Positions 48,490 to 60,139 of a stretch of 64,000 nt of DNA are shown piece by piece (the first letter of the stretch is position 1; each line of letters opens with the position of its first letter). A program made the position numbers and the translations under genes. This DNA is from Chlorops oryzae (taxonomy: Eukaryota; Arthropoda; Insecta; Diptera; Chloropidae), in contig CM035806.1 in the NCBI GenBank assembly GCA_020466095.1, forward strand, positions 33,440,571 to 33,504,570, in the 5' to 3' direction. The notes beneath the pieces are model-generated. The model saw only the letters and a program-made list of their open reading frames with translations. It was not told the DNA's origin and did no database searches.

Positions 48490-49441
48490 GTAGAGCTATA
48501 CTCGTACCTATATACTAAATATCTACTATCGGAAGATATATTTTAAAATTTAAACTAATTTCATTGGCAATTTGCTAGTGTATTCAATCAAGCGATCATG
48601 TTTGAGCTGTTCAACATTTAAATATCAATCATTTGAAAGTTTTAAATTTAAAAACAAATATTGGGTCCTACACCTATAATACTTAATTTAATAAAATATT
48701 TCTATTAGTATCCCTAATCAATTTATATCACATGGTTTATATACAAGGAGCCGAATTTTAAAGACTTTCTTACTCAATTCTGCATACTTTGCAGCCGTAG
48801 TATACGCAGTTTAGCATGACGCCTGTAATTCTCATTTGGTTTGTAAAATGGGTCACATACGAGTCGCAGAATTTCTGAAGATTTTTCACGCCGTGATGAA
48901 GCAAGAAGGTATGTAAGTTTGTCTTATTTATTGGCTCGATAGAGCTAAGGAGCTATCGATAGTTTGATAATCGATAGTTTCGATAGTCTAAAGGTTCCAT
49001 AATCGATAGGTTCAGTAATCGATTCATTCAATAATCGATATGTCCACTAATCGACTTTTTCAATAATCGCTAGGTTCAATAATCGATAGTTTTACAATCG
49101 ATAGTTTCATTATTCGATACTAAAATTATCGATAGGTTCGACAATCGATAGTTTCAATGATCGATATTTTCAACAATCGATATTTCGAAAATAGTTCCTA
49201 GAATCGATATTTTCGACTATCGATAATTTTGAAAATCGATAATTTTGATAATCGAAAGATGCATTTTCGAGCGGCTGTCCATTTCAAATATAAGAAAGCC
49301 CTCTGTCACCGCCAGCAACACCTTTCGAATGCTAAAGTAAATGTCCATGAATCAAAACTATCGATAGCCTTCAAAAACCATCGATGTTTTCGATAGTTTG
49401 AAACCATCGATAGTGCTATCGATTGTTTCTCCAGCGCTACA
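48490..49441. mobile_element. ATCGAT-rich TIR element, copy 3
   Basis: Shares the ACTATCGGAAGATATATTTT block and GCCTGTAATTCTCATTTGGT with the other copies, with an internal deletion. The right end CTATCGATTGTTTCTCCAGC is intact. Between 48950 and 49440 I count about 19 ATCGAT hexamers. Confidence 0.68.
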
Positions 49442-49615
49442 GCGTAATCTGTGGTATTAGCCTCAATCAACGTGTTCACACCATCGAAGTATTCACTCCA
49501 TTCGGGGGGCTCACATTATCGACACTCGACTGTATGTTCTAATCCATTACTCAGTGATAAAGCAAAAATAAACAACAAAAACGAAGAGAAGAAAAGAATA
49601 GAAAATAGAAGAAAA

Positions 49616-50247
49616 CAAGTAAGAAAGCTAAAGTCGGTCAAGCCCGACTTTGAAATACCCAGCGTCCCGACATTATTGGCGCACTATGTTTTGCCTCTCC
49701 ATTTGTGGCGTGGCAGTGGGCGGGCCACAAAATTTTTTTCTTACACCTTTCATTCGCCTTGGTCAACCTATGTTGCGAATTTGAAGCTTCTACGCCTTTT
49801 ACTTCTGAAGTTACTATAAACCCTTATTTGTGGGCGTTGCTCGGGGAGGAAGGCGTCCATTTTTCCCAGGATATGTTCCTTTTCGTAGTTTACCAGTACA
49901 CTAAATATCAATGAAATGTGTTGAGTGGTTCGCAAGTTACAAGCATTTTACAAAAAATACATTAAATTCATTTGTGGGCATGGCAGTGGGCGGATGTCTT
50001 CCATTTTTACTTAGGATCATCCTCGGATCCCGATATACATGTGTACCAAATTTCGACTTCATTGGTTCAGCCTTTTCGGAGGAGATCCGACCACGGACGG
50101 ACGGACAGATGGACATGTCTAAATCGATTCAGTTTTTGATCCTGATCAAGAATATGTATATATGTATGTCTATATCTACGGAGCTTAGTTCTGGCTGTTA
50201 CAAGATTTGCACAAAACTAGTATACCCTGCTTACGCTGGGTATAAAA
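49616..50247 (+). mobile_element. HINE family B, complete copy
   Basis: ACAAGTAAGAAAGCTAAAGT, then the palindrome-like GTCGGTCAAGCCCGAC, GGTCAACCTATGTTGC, a short GACGGACGGACAG stretch, TCTAAATCGATTCAG, and the terminal stem-loop TACCCTGCTTACGCTGGGTA. Confidence 0.72.
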
Positions 50248-51470
50248 AGAAGCCATTACAATTCATCTTTTGCGATTGTGATTCGTCATAATAACACGGA
50301 AAGCTCTATTCACAGAATATGCGATTTATGTTACAGTAATAATAACAATAATAGATAATAACAATGATAATAATAATCATAATCAGATAATGCCCAGCCG
50401 TTGTGAAAAACAAAATGAAATTCCTTTCGAAACTTTCGCTTGAAAAGGTCTAAATACTTTCTGAGAATCGAAGATTACTTGTTTTATACTTGATTTTTTC
50501 CATTACAACTTCCATGTTAATCGTCTGCAGCTGTGACGATCTTATTTTCGCACGAATAACTGAAGTGGGGTCTAACACATGTCTCATCTCTCGACTGATT
50601 TCCCTGTTGAAATGCCTGATTGGTGTGCTGGCCACCTCTGGTATTTCTTATAAGATTAGCTTTCTAGCTAAAATATTAAAGTTGATAACAATTTGAAATA
50701 AAAGACGTTTTGTTAAGAGAGCGCACAGATCGTAGGATTTTCTTCGGACTACGTGCTCACGAATTTACGAAATGTAAACTCTTAAATAACGAAAAAAAAA
50801 TTGTTATGCCGCGTTTCCAATAGCTCACATATTGAACATATCGAAACATATGAAACGAATTTCAATCAGCTGCGCTTTTGACTGTATTTGGTTTCGTATA
50901 TCTAGATGTGTTGAATATTTGCAGGAATTGCTGAGCAGGAATTCTTACAATGGCATTATGGTAACAAGTTAGCCCTTCGCTCCACCAGGACTGCTTGCAC
51001 CTTTAAGCTTATAAAATAATTGAGTTTTTATGAATCTGCACACACCACATTCACTTTTTACATAATGAGTCAGATTAGAAGGAAAAGTCCTGCATTTCTG
51101 AGTGTTTTTGGTTTCGTACATCGATCTCAAGAACTAGAAAATTCCAAGGAAGGAACTATTGAAATTTTTGTTCCGCTTCATTTGGTTTTTTATTTTTGGT
51201 TTCATGAATGAACTAGTCGGCTGGTGAGTGTATCGGATAAGCAGATACCACATATCTCTATCGGATGATACCATTTATTCGTTCGGATAACAGATAATTG
51301 CAAATAACCTGGCCACTTTGAGTTTATAAGTAAAATTATGCTAGTTATAAATGGATCCCACAGTCTAAAGTGACCCCAAGGAGGATTTCGGAAACCAAAA
51401 AAAAAACTGACCTTCGACATTTTCAATTTCACACGAGTACTTATTTGGGACATATCTTTGGGAAAACGTC
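50248..51470. other. intergenic, no gene seen
   Basis: A small AATAATAACAATAAT patch at 50335-50390. Short open frames lack relatives. No other structure recognised. Confidence 0.35.
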
Positions 51471-51479
51471 AATGACTGT

Positions 51480-52545
51480 GTGTGAAACTTTGAGGAATAC
51501 GAAATTTTTATTTCACATGTTTTAGACTCATCTCGGAGTTACATATTAATCGGAGCACCGTATTTTGTAAGAGCCTCGTATTTTCTTCATGCTTCGGATG
51601 CATTTTCTAAATAATTCCGAATTCATTTCGGCGTCATTTCGAAAATATTTCCTATTCATTTCGGGCACATTAGGGAATAGTTTTGGACTAATTTTGGACA
51701 CAGTTTTTTTCGGATCCCCGGGTTTTCTAACAGATTAGAACTCTATATCTATGCTTCATAATTTTAATATAAGTACTTCGGAATTATTTTTTTAACGGAT
51801 TTTGGACTTGTTTCGAGAAAATTTTTCTGAGTCAAGTAATTTTTTTTAAAATTCTGAATAATTTGAGGCTAATTTCGGATTAATTTCGAACCTAATTTTT
51901 TAATAAAACTATTTTGTAAATGCTCAGAACTCCTAAATCTCCCCTTAATATTTTCTAAAAACTTCGGAGTAATTTTGTACTAAATTCGGAGTAATTTTGT
52001 ACTAAATTCGGAGTAATTTTGTACTAAATTCGGAGTAATTTTGTACTAAATTCGGAGTAATTTTGTACTAAATTCGGAGTAATTTTGTACTAAATTCGGA
52101 GTAATTTTGTACTAAATTCGGAGTAATTTTGTTCATTTTAATATTTTTCGGATAATTTTTGACATAAATTCGGAGTAATTTTGTACTAAATTCGGAGTAA
52201 TTTTGTACTAAATTCGGAGTAATTTTGGATTCATTTTGAACTTATTTTTTTGAGACAACTATTTTGAAAAAGGTTCGATCTTCTTATATCTCCCCTTCAC
52301 ATTTTCTACATATTTCGGACTAAGTTCGAAGTGATTTCGGATTCATTTGGCACTTGCTTTTTAAAGCCTACTATTTTGTAAAAGCTAAGAAGTCCTTAAT
52401 CTCCCCTTCATATTTTCTACATAAGTATTTCAGAATAATTTCGGACTAAATTCGGAGTAATTCGGATTCATTTCGGACTTTATTTTCTGAGTCAACTATT
52501 TTATAAAAGCTAAGAAGTCCTAAATGTCCCTTCCATGTTTTCTAC
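51480..52545. repeat. 22-bp minisatellite (TTCGGAGTAATTTTGTACTAAA) and degenerate halo
   Basis: Regular tandem copies of a 22-bp unit run from about 51965 to 52130 and again from about 52165 to 52225. The surrounding 1 kb is built from diverged TTTCGGAnTAATTT words, plus a longer period containing TCCCCTTCATATTTTCTACA, indicating an old, partly higher-order array. Confidence 0.85.
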
Positions 52546-52547
52546 AT

Positions 52548-52796
52548 ATGAGTCGCTCAGTGGATAAAGGGTATGAGTCCAAAAATTTTAAATGCAGAAA
52601 AACGACAGAACAGTGGAAGTTGACCTTTAAAACTAGTTGTTACAACAAAACTCAAAATTAAAATAGCAAAATTAATTATCAGGGCTTATTTTACAATTTG
52701 TAAAAAGTTATAAAAGTCATTAAAGGAAGTGTATCCACGCGAAATCTCAAAAACGCCAAAAATGAACTCATTCCCTTTATCCACTGAACGACTCAT
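52548..52796. mobile_element. MITE inserted in the minisatellite
   Basis: Left ATGAGTCGCTCAGTGGATAA and right TTATCCACTGAACGACTCAT. Minisatellite words resume immediately to the right (TATCGGAACAAATTCGGAGT). 249 bp. Confidence 0.75.
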
Positions 52797-52859
52797 CGGT
52801 CGGAGAAATATCGGAACAAATTCGGAGTAATTTTGGAATTCAGAAATCAATTAAAAACT

Positions 52860-54911
52860 GCTTCATTCTAAAACCAGTGAGTTTTAAAGGTCGTTTTTTT
52901 GTATCCTTAATGCAGTACTTAGGAGGAAGGAATGTTTAAGCTTATGTGTTACGACGCATCCATGTTTAAGGAACCATTTCAGCAAGAAAGTTTTATCTTG
53001 GAATAAGTTTTGACTTAAGAGGTTTTTGAAATAACCGATTCAATTGTACTTCGAAATAAAGAAAATTATGAATTTTGTAAAATGAAAGATAGAAAATGTT
53101 GTTGACTGCATAAAACAAAAAAAAAAAACAAAAAAGAAAAAATGAAAAAAATTATATAAGCTTTATTGAAAATTTTTTTCGTTTGGTCTCTCGCGAAATG
53201 TTCGCTTGCGCATCGCGAATGTCCTCCATTAAAAGTTGTTGCTGGAAGAGTTTCTTGCAAGTGATTAATCAAGTTGAAAAGAAATAATAACGAATGCATC
53301 AAACGTCGGAGTTGCATGGGATTAATTTTGAAATATTTTGCCGCTCTTTCAGCAAGTTTTCGTGCCGCGCTACCATACCGAGCGGCGTTTTAGAAAAAGT
53401 GGTTTCATTCAAAAAAAATTTTCCATTAAATCATGGAAAATGATACGAAGTGACAAATAGACGCTATGCCAGTCGTAGCGTCGAACGTACGGGCGCATTG
53501 ACTAAGAGTGTTGTTGTCTTGTTTCTTGCCAGCTTGCTTGCCAGTTCGCCTCGCGCTCTCGCGCTGACTCGTTGCCTCGTTGCCTGCTGGCTTGCCAGCT
53601 TGTAACCTTAAATGACTAAGCTGCGCACCTAAATGTTGCAGCAACTAAATCAACAACTGCAAGCAACGTTTAACAACAACGTATTTAACAACAAAATGTA
53701 AACAAACAAAATTCAACGAAAAAGGCATTTACAACAACAACAACAACAAAAACAACAACATATCGAAGGCAACAAAGCAATAACATATGTACATATGTAT
53801 GTACGATGACGAACGGCGGATTCGAAAACGTGATACTAGTTTTGGCCAATAAAGGTTAAAAGCACCGAAACGTTAGAAATATCAAGAAACCTGCAACAAC
53901 AGCAACAACCTACGAACGTACATATATATGTACATGCGTATGTACATACATACATACATACATACAAACATATATCGTCGATAATTTCTAAGCAATTAAC
54001 ACGGCTAACTGCACGAGAGTTTGTGGAAGCGATGTGTGCTGATGACGATCGCCGGCCTGTGATCAGTGATCGTTGGCTTCCAACGATGGATCCGATGCTT
54101 GAGCATGAATCGTTTCGACGCTCATTTAGCCCACTGTGCACTGTGTTTCGCGACCTACTGACGCTGACGCTGTCGCTGCGCGCCGGTGGTGCGAGCACCT
54201 GTTTGTACGGTGTTGTTGTGTTATTTCGCTTTGGGTTGTTCGCAAATTCTTTGGCTCATAAGAAAATCGATACGCCAAGAGAGACACAAGTGAACAAAGC
54301 GTCTATCGATAATTTGTGCTGTTGTGCCGTTCTGCCGTTGTGCTGCCGCATGCGTCATGGTAGACGACTTGTTCCAACGGTGTGGGGTATGATCGATTTG
54401 TTTTGGCCCATGCGCTCGCCCGCTATCATTGAAGAGTGCAAATAAATATTGGCTTAAACCGATAAAGCCAAAGACGCAGTCACATCCAAATGTCTATATA
54501 TGTTTGTGTTAGCATATGCATATACATATTGTGTGTGTGTGTGTGTGTGTGTGCTTCCATATGTCCACAGCCAAATACGTTAGAGGCCGCTGGAGCAGCA
54601 ATGAATGTGTCATGATCAAGCCGCCTGTGAATTGGTAAATCAACGAAGCTGCTGTATCGATAGACTTTGGTGGATCACTTCATTGACAATATTTTACACG
54701 ATTATTTAAATATTTTGGTTCGTTTTTTTTTTTGTTTTTACTTTTAAATTCATCAAAAAACCGCAAACTTGAGCTAAGTTAATTTATAGTCAAACAAATC
54801 TCAATACATTCGGGAAGTTTTGCGGTTTTATTTATTTACTTTTCATTTTCACATATTCTGAAGCTTTGCAATGACGTTCTTTCATCGAATACATGTACAT
54901 ATGTAGGTACA
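52860..54911. other. intergenic; balanced-composition block at 53340-54460 of unknown role
   Basis: 53340-54460 is clearly richer in GC than its surroundings and holds CAACAACAACAA runs (53680-53770), typical of fly 5' UTRs, and direct repeats such as GCCTCGTTGCCTGCTGGC near 53570. Open frames on both strands (for example 54023-54445 plus) have no recognised family. A (GT)n run is at 54532-54553. It could be a promoter/5' UTR or lncRNA. Confidence 0.3.
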
Positions 54912-54913
54912 TA

Positions 54914-55208
54914 CAGTCGAATCGGGATATAACGAATCCCCGAAATAATGAACGCTTTTTTGTCACACTGAGTGTTCTAAATAATCAGGCCTGTACAAAG
55001 GGGAGTGGAAAAGGGAGATTTTCTCCCGGGCCCGGGCTTTCTGAAGGGGCCCACACTTGGCATGGGACTCTTTTTTTTTTTTTTGTTGCACATTTTTTTT
55101 GTGAGGGGACCGAATTTCTCTCTAGGGGCCTGTAAATAATGAACAAAACATTCAAACTCGCTAATACGAACAATATGCACGTTAATTCACTATATCCAGA
55201 ATCGACTG
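54914..55208. mobile_element. pogo/Tigger-like MITE interrupted by a hAT MITE
   Basis: TA-flanked ends CAGTCGAATCGGGATATAAC and ACTATATCCAGAATCGACTG. The host element is split at 54986. Confidence 0.8.
54986..55132. mobile_element. hAT-like MITE, 147 bp, nested
   Basis: A perfect 8-bp duplication TAAATAAT (54978-54985 and 55133-55140). Ends CAGGCC and GGCCTG. GGGCCCGGGC words inside. Confidence 0.82.
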
Positions 55209-55673
55209 TATATTGATTTTTCACTTTCATACGTATGTACGTACAAAAAGTCGTTGGATGGATTTGTTGTGCAGCATCAAAAGCAAAAAAAGTGCTTTGC
55301 TTCTCAACATTTTTCATGATTTTTTAAATGTTAGAGGGAAATCTCGCGTTTTGTGAAAAAATTTTTCTCAGTGTAAAAATTAAAAAAAAAATTTGTTGGA
55401 TTTCCTGTTGTATTAGGAATCAGCCAACGCTTATTTCATCTTCTTACCTGAATTAGTTTTGGAGATAATTAGAAAAATGTAAGTGCATATTTTTGTTATT
55501 TGTAGGTACTGGCGGTATGAGTTAAAAAAAATCATGTTTCTGAACTTTGACCTCATTGAGCACCCCCTAAATGATTTCCGATCGATCTAGATCTTTTCAT
55601 TTCACTTTTCTGTCACCCTCTACTATATTTCGCAAAATTAAACGAACTTAACAAATTTGGACCACTCTACTGT

Positions 55674-56368
55674 ATAGTAATGATCAGCGTCACCAGGAGG
55701 TTCGATTTAGTCATGTCCGTCTGTCTGTCTGTATACAGTTTTCTTATCGAAGGAGTTGAGTAAGAACAAGTTCAAGAATGGACCCGATCGGACCATTTTT
55801 AGGGTTACCTCCAGTACTAGGGTCTGCTACGAAAATCACAAGAACTGTTCTAAAACTGGAGTTTTTCAAGAGTTTTATTGACTTTGACGTTTGAGCATAT
55901 TTAAAAGTGGGCGTGGCAAAAGGGTTTTTTCGAAATTCAAATGGCACCTGAACGAATATTGGCATTGAAACAATCAATGCTATTGATGCTCCTTTAGGCA
56001 TTAATATTCTCTACAAAAATTTCCTTGATCGGTCCATTATTAAGGGTACCTGCAGTACTAAGGTCTTTCACAAAAATCCCAAAAACTACTCTAAAATCAG
56101 ATTCTTGCGAGATATTTCAATGAAATTTGAAATTTAAGCGTATAGCCCCTGCTTAGATTCTAAAAGATTTGGAAAAGTGGGCGTGGCAAAATCGCATTTT
56201 TCGATAAGAAAAAAATCCGGCAATTGGGGCCACTTATGGCCTTATAAATCTCTAGAATACTTTGTCTTAATGGTCTTGGGGCGTGTCTTGAAAAATATTC
56301 AAACTCAAGTACATGTTTATGCCGGGTATTGTATTGCCAGTTTCGCCTGACTATGACACCCGTTCTGG
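55674..56368 (-). mobile_element. HINE family A, truncated copy
   Basis: Minus orientation: GATCAGCGTCACCAGGAGG, a short GTCTGTCTGTCTG run, two TACCTSCAGTACTA units, then CGCCTGACTATGACACCCG at the terminus. It is more diverged than the other copies. Confidence 0.65.
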
Positions 56369-56370
56369 TT

Positions 56371-57024
56371 TTTATACCCAACGTGAGCAGGGTATATTAG
56401 TTTTGTGCGAATCTTGTAACATCCAGAACTAAGCTCCGTAGATATAGACATATATATATATATTCTTGATCAGGATCAAAAACTGAATCGATTTAGACAT
56501 GTCCGTCTGTCCGTCTGTCCGTCCGTCTGTCCGTCCGTCCGTGGTCGGATCTCCTCCGAAACGGCTGGAACAATCAAGTCGAAATTTGGCACACAGCTAT
56601 ATCGGGATCCGAGTATGATCCTAAGTAAATATGGGATACATCCGCCCACTGCCACGCCCACAAATGAATTTAATGTGTTTTCAGTAAAATGCTTGTAACT
56701 TGGGAACCACTCAACACATTTCATTGATATTTGGTGTACTGGTAAACTACGAAAAGGGACATATCCTGGAAAAAATGGACGCCTTCCTCCCCGAGCAACG
56801 CACACAAATAGGGGTTTATAGTAACTTCAGAAGTAAAAGGCGTAGAAGCTTCAAATTCGCAACATAGGTTGACCAAGGCGAATGAAAGGTGTAGGGAAAT
56901 AATTTATGTGGCCCGCCCACTGCCACGCCCACAAATAGAGAAGCAACTCATAGTGTGCTCATAATGTCGGGACGCTGGGTATTTCAAAGTCGGGCTTGAC
57001 CGACTTTAGCTTTCTTACTTGTTT
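56371..57024 (-). mobile_element. HINE family B copy
   Basis: Minus orientation: stem-loop TATACCCAACGTGAGCAGGGTATA, microsatellite GTCCGTCTGTCCGTC at 56502-56545, and terminus TCGGGCTTGACCGACTTTAG ending TTACTTG. Placed a few bases from the family A copy. Confidence 0.72.
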
Positions 57025-57625
57025 TTTTTTTTTAACATTGTACGTCATAACGGTATCTTCATTGTTTGAGTGGAAATAGATTAGTAAAGAGATTGAATTT
57101 CTCTCGTTTCTTCATTTTTCTTCTTCTTCTGTTCGTCCATCTTAGCATCCTCTCACAAAGTAAAATTCTAATGCAAAAAAAACAAAAAACGAGTTTATTG
57201 AAGCTTTGAAGCTCTTATCTTAAATCATCATATCAGATTCGTTCATATTATTGCGTTTGTCGAATAAATTCTGTATGCTCTTGTCTATTGAAGTTGAAAT
57301 TTTGATCTTTAAAAGTTCGCGAACAAAAACCAAGACGGGAAAATACCATCCGTTTTGAACGATGAGTCTTTTCGATGACTCTCCACTGAATGAATAATTC
57401 GTAAAAAATGTCCAGGAACTTCATCATCGTGACTTTGCTTTCAAATGGATACAATTTTTTGACAATGCGTTAATACCCCGTTTTATTGCCAGCACTAAGC
57501 GAATTGAGAGCTATACACAGCGCGAAATTCTGCACTGATTGTTTGGAGTGATCACACAAAATTTTCTTGAAAAAAATAACTTTTTTTTTTGTCAATATAA
57601 AACAAAGGACCTTGGAAAAGGGTCT
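57025..57625. other. intergenic, no gene seen
   Basis: AT-rich. A minus-strand open frame (57248-57454) has no recognised relatives. Confidence 0.3.
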
Positions 57626-57629
57626 TTAA

Positions 57630-57819
57630 CCCTTATGTGAGTGACAACAAAAAAATAACACTTTCAATAGAGTGCCAATATACCCCGGTACCTTAAACAA
57701 ACTAAAAATGAATTATCTCCTAGACTTTCAGTTTTATAGATCCCTTCCTTATACAAAAGAGAAAAAAAAAGTATTCAAAACGGAAAAGGTACCCGGGTAC
57801 TTTGCCACTCACATAAGGG
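57630..57819. mobile_element. TTAA-flanked piggyBac-like MITE, 190 bp
   Basis: TTAA at 57626-57629 and 57820-57823. Termini CCCTTATGTGAGTG and CACTCACATAAGGG, perfect over 14 bp. Inside, CCCCGGTACCTT pairs with AAGGTACCCGGG. Confidence 0.85.
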
Positions 57820-57823
57820 TTAA

Positions 57824-58639
57824 AAACATAACTTTCTTTCAGTGTATTATTAAATCACAGCGAAAACACAGACCAGAAAACAACAAAAAAATTTTTCTGT
57901 CCCGAGGGTCAGGTCTCACTATGCTTACTACATGTTTCCGGGGTCGTTCGACGATTCTTCTTTTAAGACAATGGTTTAATATCGAGCCGATGCTTTTTTA
58001 TTCATAACGAGGTGATCTGGGAAAGCCCCTTGGTATCGTAAATTTGACTGAAAGAATTCTATTTATTTGTCTTATTTTTTTAGGCTCAGAAATAAAGTTT
58101 TTTTCACCATAAAAAATTTTAAACAAATATTAAGAGTATTCAATAAGTAAACACTCGCAAAATATGATGGGAATTTTAATAGATCAACGGTAAAAAAAAA
58201 CATATGGGGACTCTTATTTTCGTTTACCATTCGTTTTTAGATCAAAGAACGCATTAAGCTTTCAAGGAAATTTGAGAGTAAAATCTTTCAAAGCCCTTAA
58301 CCCGGTGCCGTCTTTACCATAAGGGCACACTGGGACCGTGCCCAGTTCCCCGAACTCACGGGGGCCCCACAAAAAGCCGATACATTCGCTAGGGCGAAAA
58401 AAAATATCCAAATTTTTAAAGCAAATACCTTCCAAGAATTACCATCAACGCAAAATCAAGTAAAAAAAATACTTAATATCCAATCATTATTGTGCGCGGA
58501 GGCCACGTCACGACCTAAGTCACGACATTGCGTTAACCTTTTGCCCTTTAAACAAAACAACAGCAACAAAGCATTATGAAAACTTTCCACAGTATTTAGA
58601 ATAACCTTAAGCCAATGCGGTGTTCTTCTCCACTTGGCG
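57824..58639. other. intergenic with a probable hAT end fragment
   Basis: 58300-58370 (GGTGCCGTCTTTACCATAAG, GCACACTGGGACCGTGCCC, GGGGGCCCCAC) resembles one end of a GC-rich hAT element. No partner found. Otherwise AT-rich with no gene. Confidence 0.35.
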
Positions 58640-59245
58640 AGAAGTTTGTTTAGGTCAGGTCAGATTTGGTTAGGTCAGGTAAGATTTGGTTAGGTCAGGT
58701 CAGATTTGGTTAGGTTAGGTCAGATTTAGGTTAGGTTAGGTTAGGTTAGGTCAGGTCAGGTTAGGTTAGGTTAGTTAGGTTAGGTCAGTTAGGTTAGGTT
58801 AGGTTAGGTTAGGTCAGGTCAGATTAGGTTAGGTTCAGGTCAGATTAGGTTAGGTCAGGTTAGGTTAGGTTAGGTTAGGTTAGGTTAGGTCAGTATTAGG
58901 TTAGGTCAGGTCAGATTTGGTTAGGTCAGGTTAGGTTATTAGGTTAGGTCAGGTTAGGTTAGGTTAGGTTAGGTGTGGTTAGGTCAGGTAGGTTAGGTAG
59001 TTAGGTTAGGTAGTTAGGTTAGGTCAGGTTAGGTTAGGTTAGGTTAGGTTAGGTTAGGTTAGGTTAGGTTAGGTTAGGTTAGGTTAGGTTAGGTTAGGTT
59101 AGGTTAGGTTAGGTCAGATTAGGTTAGGTTAGGTTAGGTTAGGTTAGGTTAGGTCAGATTAGGTTAGTTAGGTAGTAGGTTAGGTTAGGTTAGGTTAGGT
59201 TAGGTTAGGTTAGGATTGGTTAGGTTAGGTTACGTTAGGTTAATG
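58640..59245. repeat. interstitial (TTAGG)n array with TCAGG variants, about 600 bp
   Basis: Mostly perfect GGTTA repeats (59020-59110 is the cleanest), mixed with GGTCA units, that is TCAGG, and a few 1-4 bp slips. TTAGG is the common arthropod telomere repeat; TCAGG is a known beetle variant. Flies maintain telomeres without it. Confidence 0.95.
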
Positions 59246-59249
59246 TGGC

Positions 59250-59460
59250 TGCCAGCATGAACGTTGACACACTTAGGCCTCATGAGCCGTTTCTGATACC
59301 ACGAAAAATGGTAAACCAAAGTAGAAACAGAAAAACTAAACAATATCCACAGCCTCAGCTGGGAATCGAACCCTCGCGAGAGACTAAACAATCAATTGTT
59401 GGGAAGCCAAGAATCCTACCCGATTATAAAGCTAATCTCGCCCAAGTGAGCACATAGCAT
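59250..59460 (-). mobile_element. tRNA-derived SINE with LINE-like tail
   Basis: Minus strand: head GCTCACTTGGGCGAGATTAG, a B-box-like GAGGGTTCGATTCCCAGC, and tail GTGGTATCAGAAACGGCTCA then GAGGCCTAAGTGTGTC. The tail matches the LINE 3' end at 16270-16310. Confidence 0.6.
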
Positions 59461-59611
59461 AGCGATGTCTTCTACAAAGAGCAACATTGCGTTATTTTTT
59501 GAAAGCTAAGATGCTAAGCGTCATTGAATCTGATCGGACATTGATGAAGTCAGTAATCAAAGGCTATTTACGGGTTTACTCGCGGTATTGTTACTTATAT
59601 TCTAAAAAATA

Positions 59612-59614
<3 letters not shown>

Positions 59615-59664
<50 letters not shown>

Positions 59665-59672
59665 AATATATA
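59615..59672. repeat. (AT)n microsatellite
   Basis: Alternating TATA run at 59617-59653, then looser ATAT sequence. Confidence 0.9.
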
Positions 59673-59679
59673 TCTTTCA

Positions 59680-60139
59680 TTCTACAGCTAGCACCTGCGC
59701 CTTTTTAAACAAAACAGCTGAACAGTCACAGTGGTCCGTGTGGTTATATGGAAAGCCAACTTAAAAACAAAAAAAAAAATCGACAAAAAAAATTGAACCA
59801 GCGGACTCCAACAAAGCAGAATAAAGAAATAAATAAACATAAACTTTGTGAGTAATCATAATTATTTTTTCCTGCGTTTTTTTTTTCTTTTTTTTGCACA
59901 AAACACTGGCTTTAAAATCAGTCACTAAACGTACGTGAAACGGTAAACAACCAAACTCCATAAGTCCGGACGAAAGCAACTTTTTGACAGCTCACGCGTG
60001 TTCATTTATTCAAAGACGGTAATAAAATAAAAATAAAAAAAAATCTCTTCAAGCAAATAAGGATAAAAAGCAGGCGAAATGCAAAATAAAATTTTTTCTT
60101 ATGTGCTTTAATTTAATCAATTTTTTGAATTCATCAATT
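59680..60139 (+). promoter_or_regulatory. probable promoter / leader of the small-ORF gene
   Basis: This region, containing more balanced DNA at 59690-59760 and 59905-60010, precedes the first small ORF. An in-frame upstream ATG at 60101 would lengthen ORF1 by 13 residues, but its context is weaker (C at -3). No TATA or Inr can be fixed with confidence. Confidence 0.3.

Noticed and set aside
49451..50291. open frames over 100 codons
   Set aside because: They lie within HINE B and its flank, and the same sequence recurs inverted at 56371-57024.
54023..54445. 140-codon gene on the plus strand
   Set aside because: No recognisable domain, overlapping open frame on the other strand, and compositional bias alone could keep both open. 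Left as an unexplained island.
56476..56805. 109-codon minus-strand open frame
   Set aside because: Part of HINE B, which is non-coding and repeated in the window.
58640..59245. true chromosome end
   Set aside because: Array is internal, with unique and SINE sequence on both sides, so it is interstitial.
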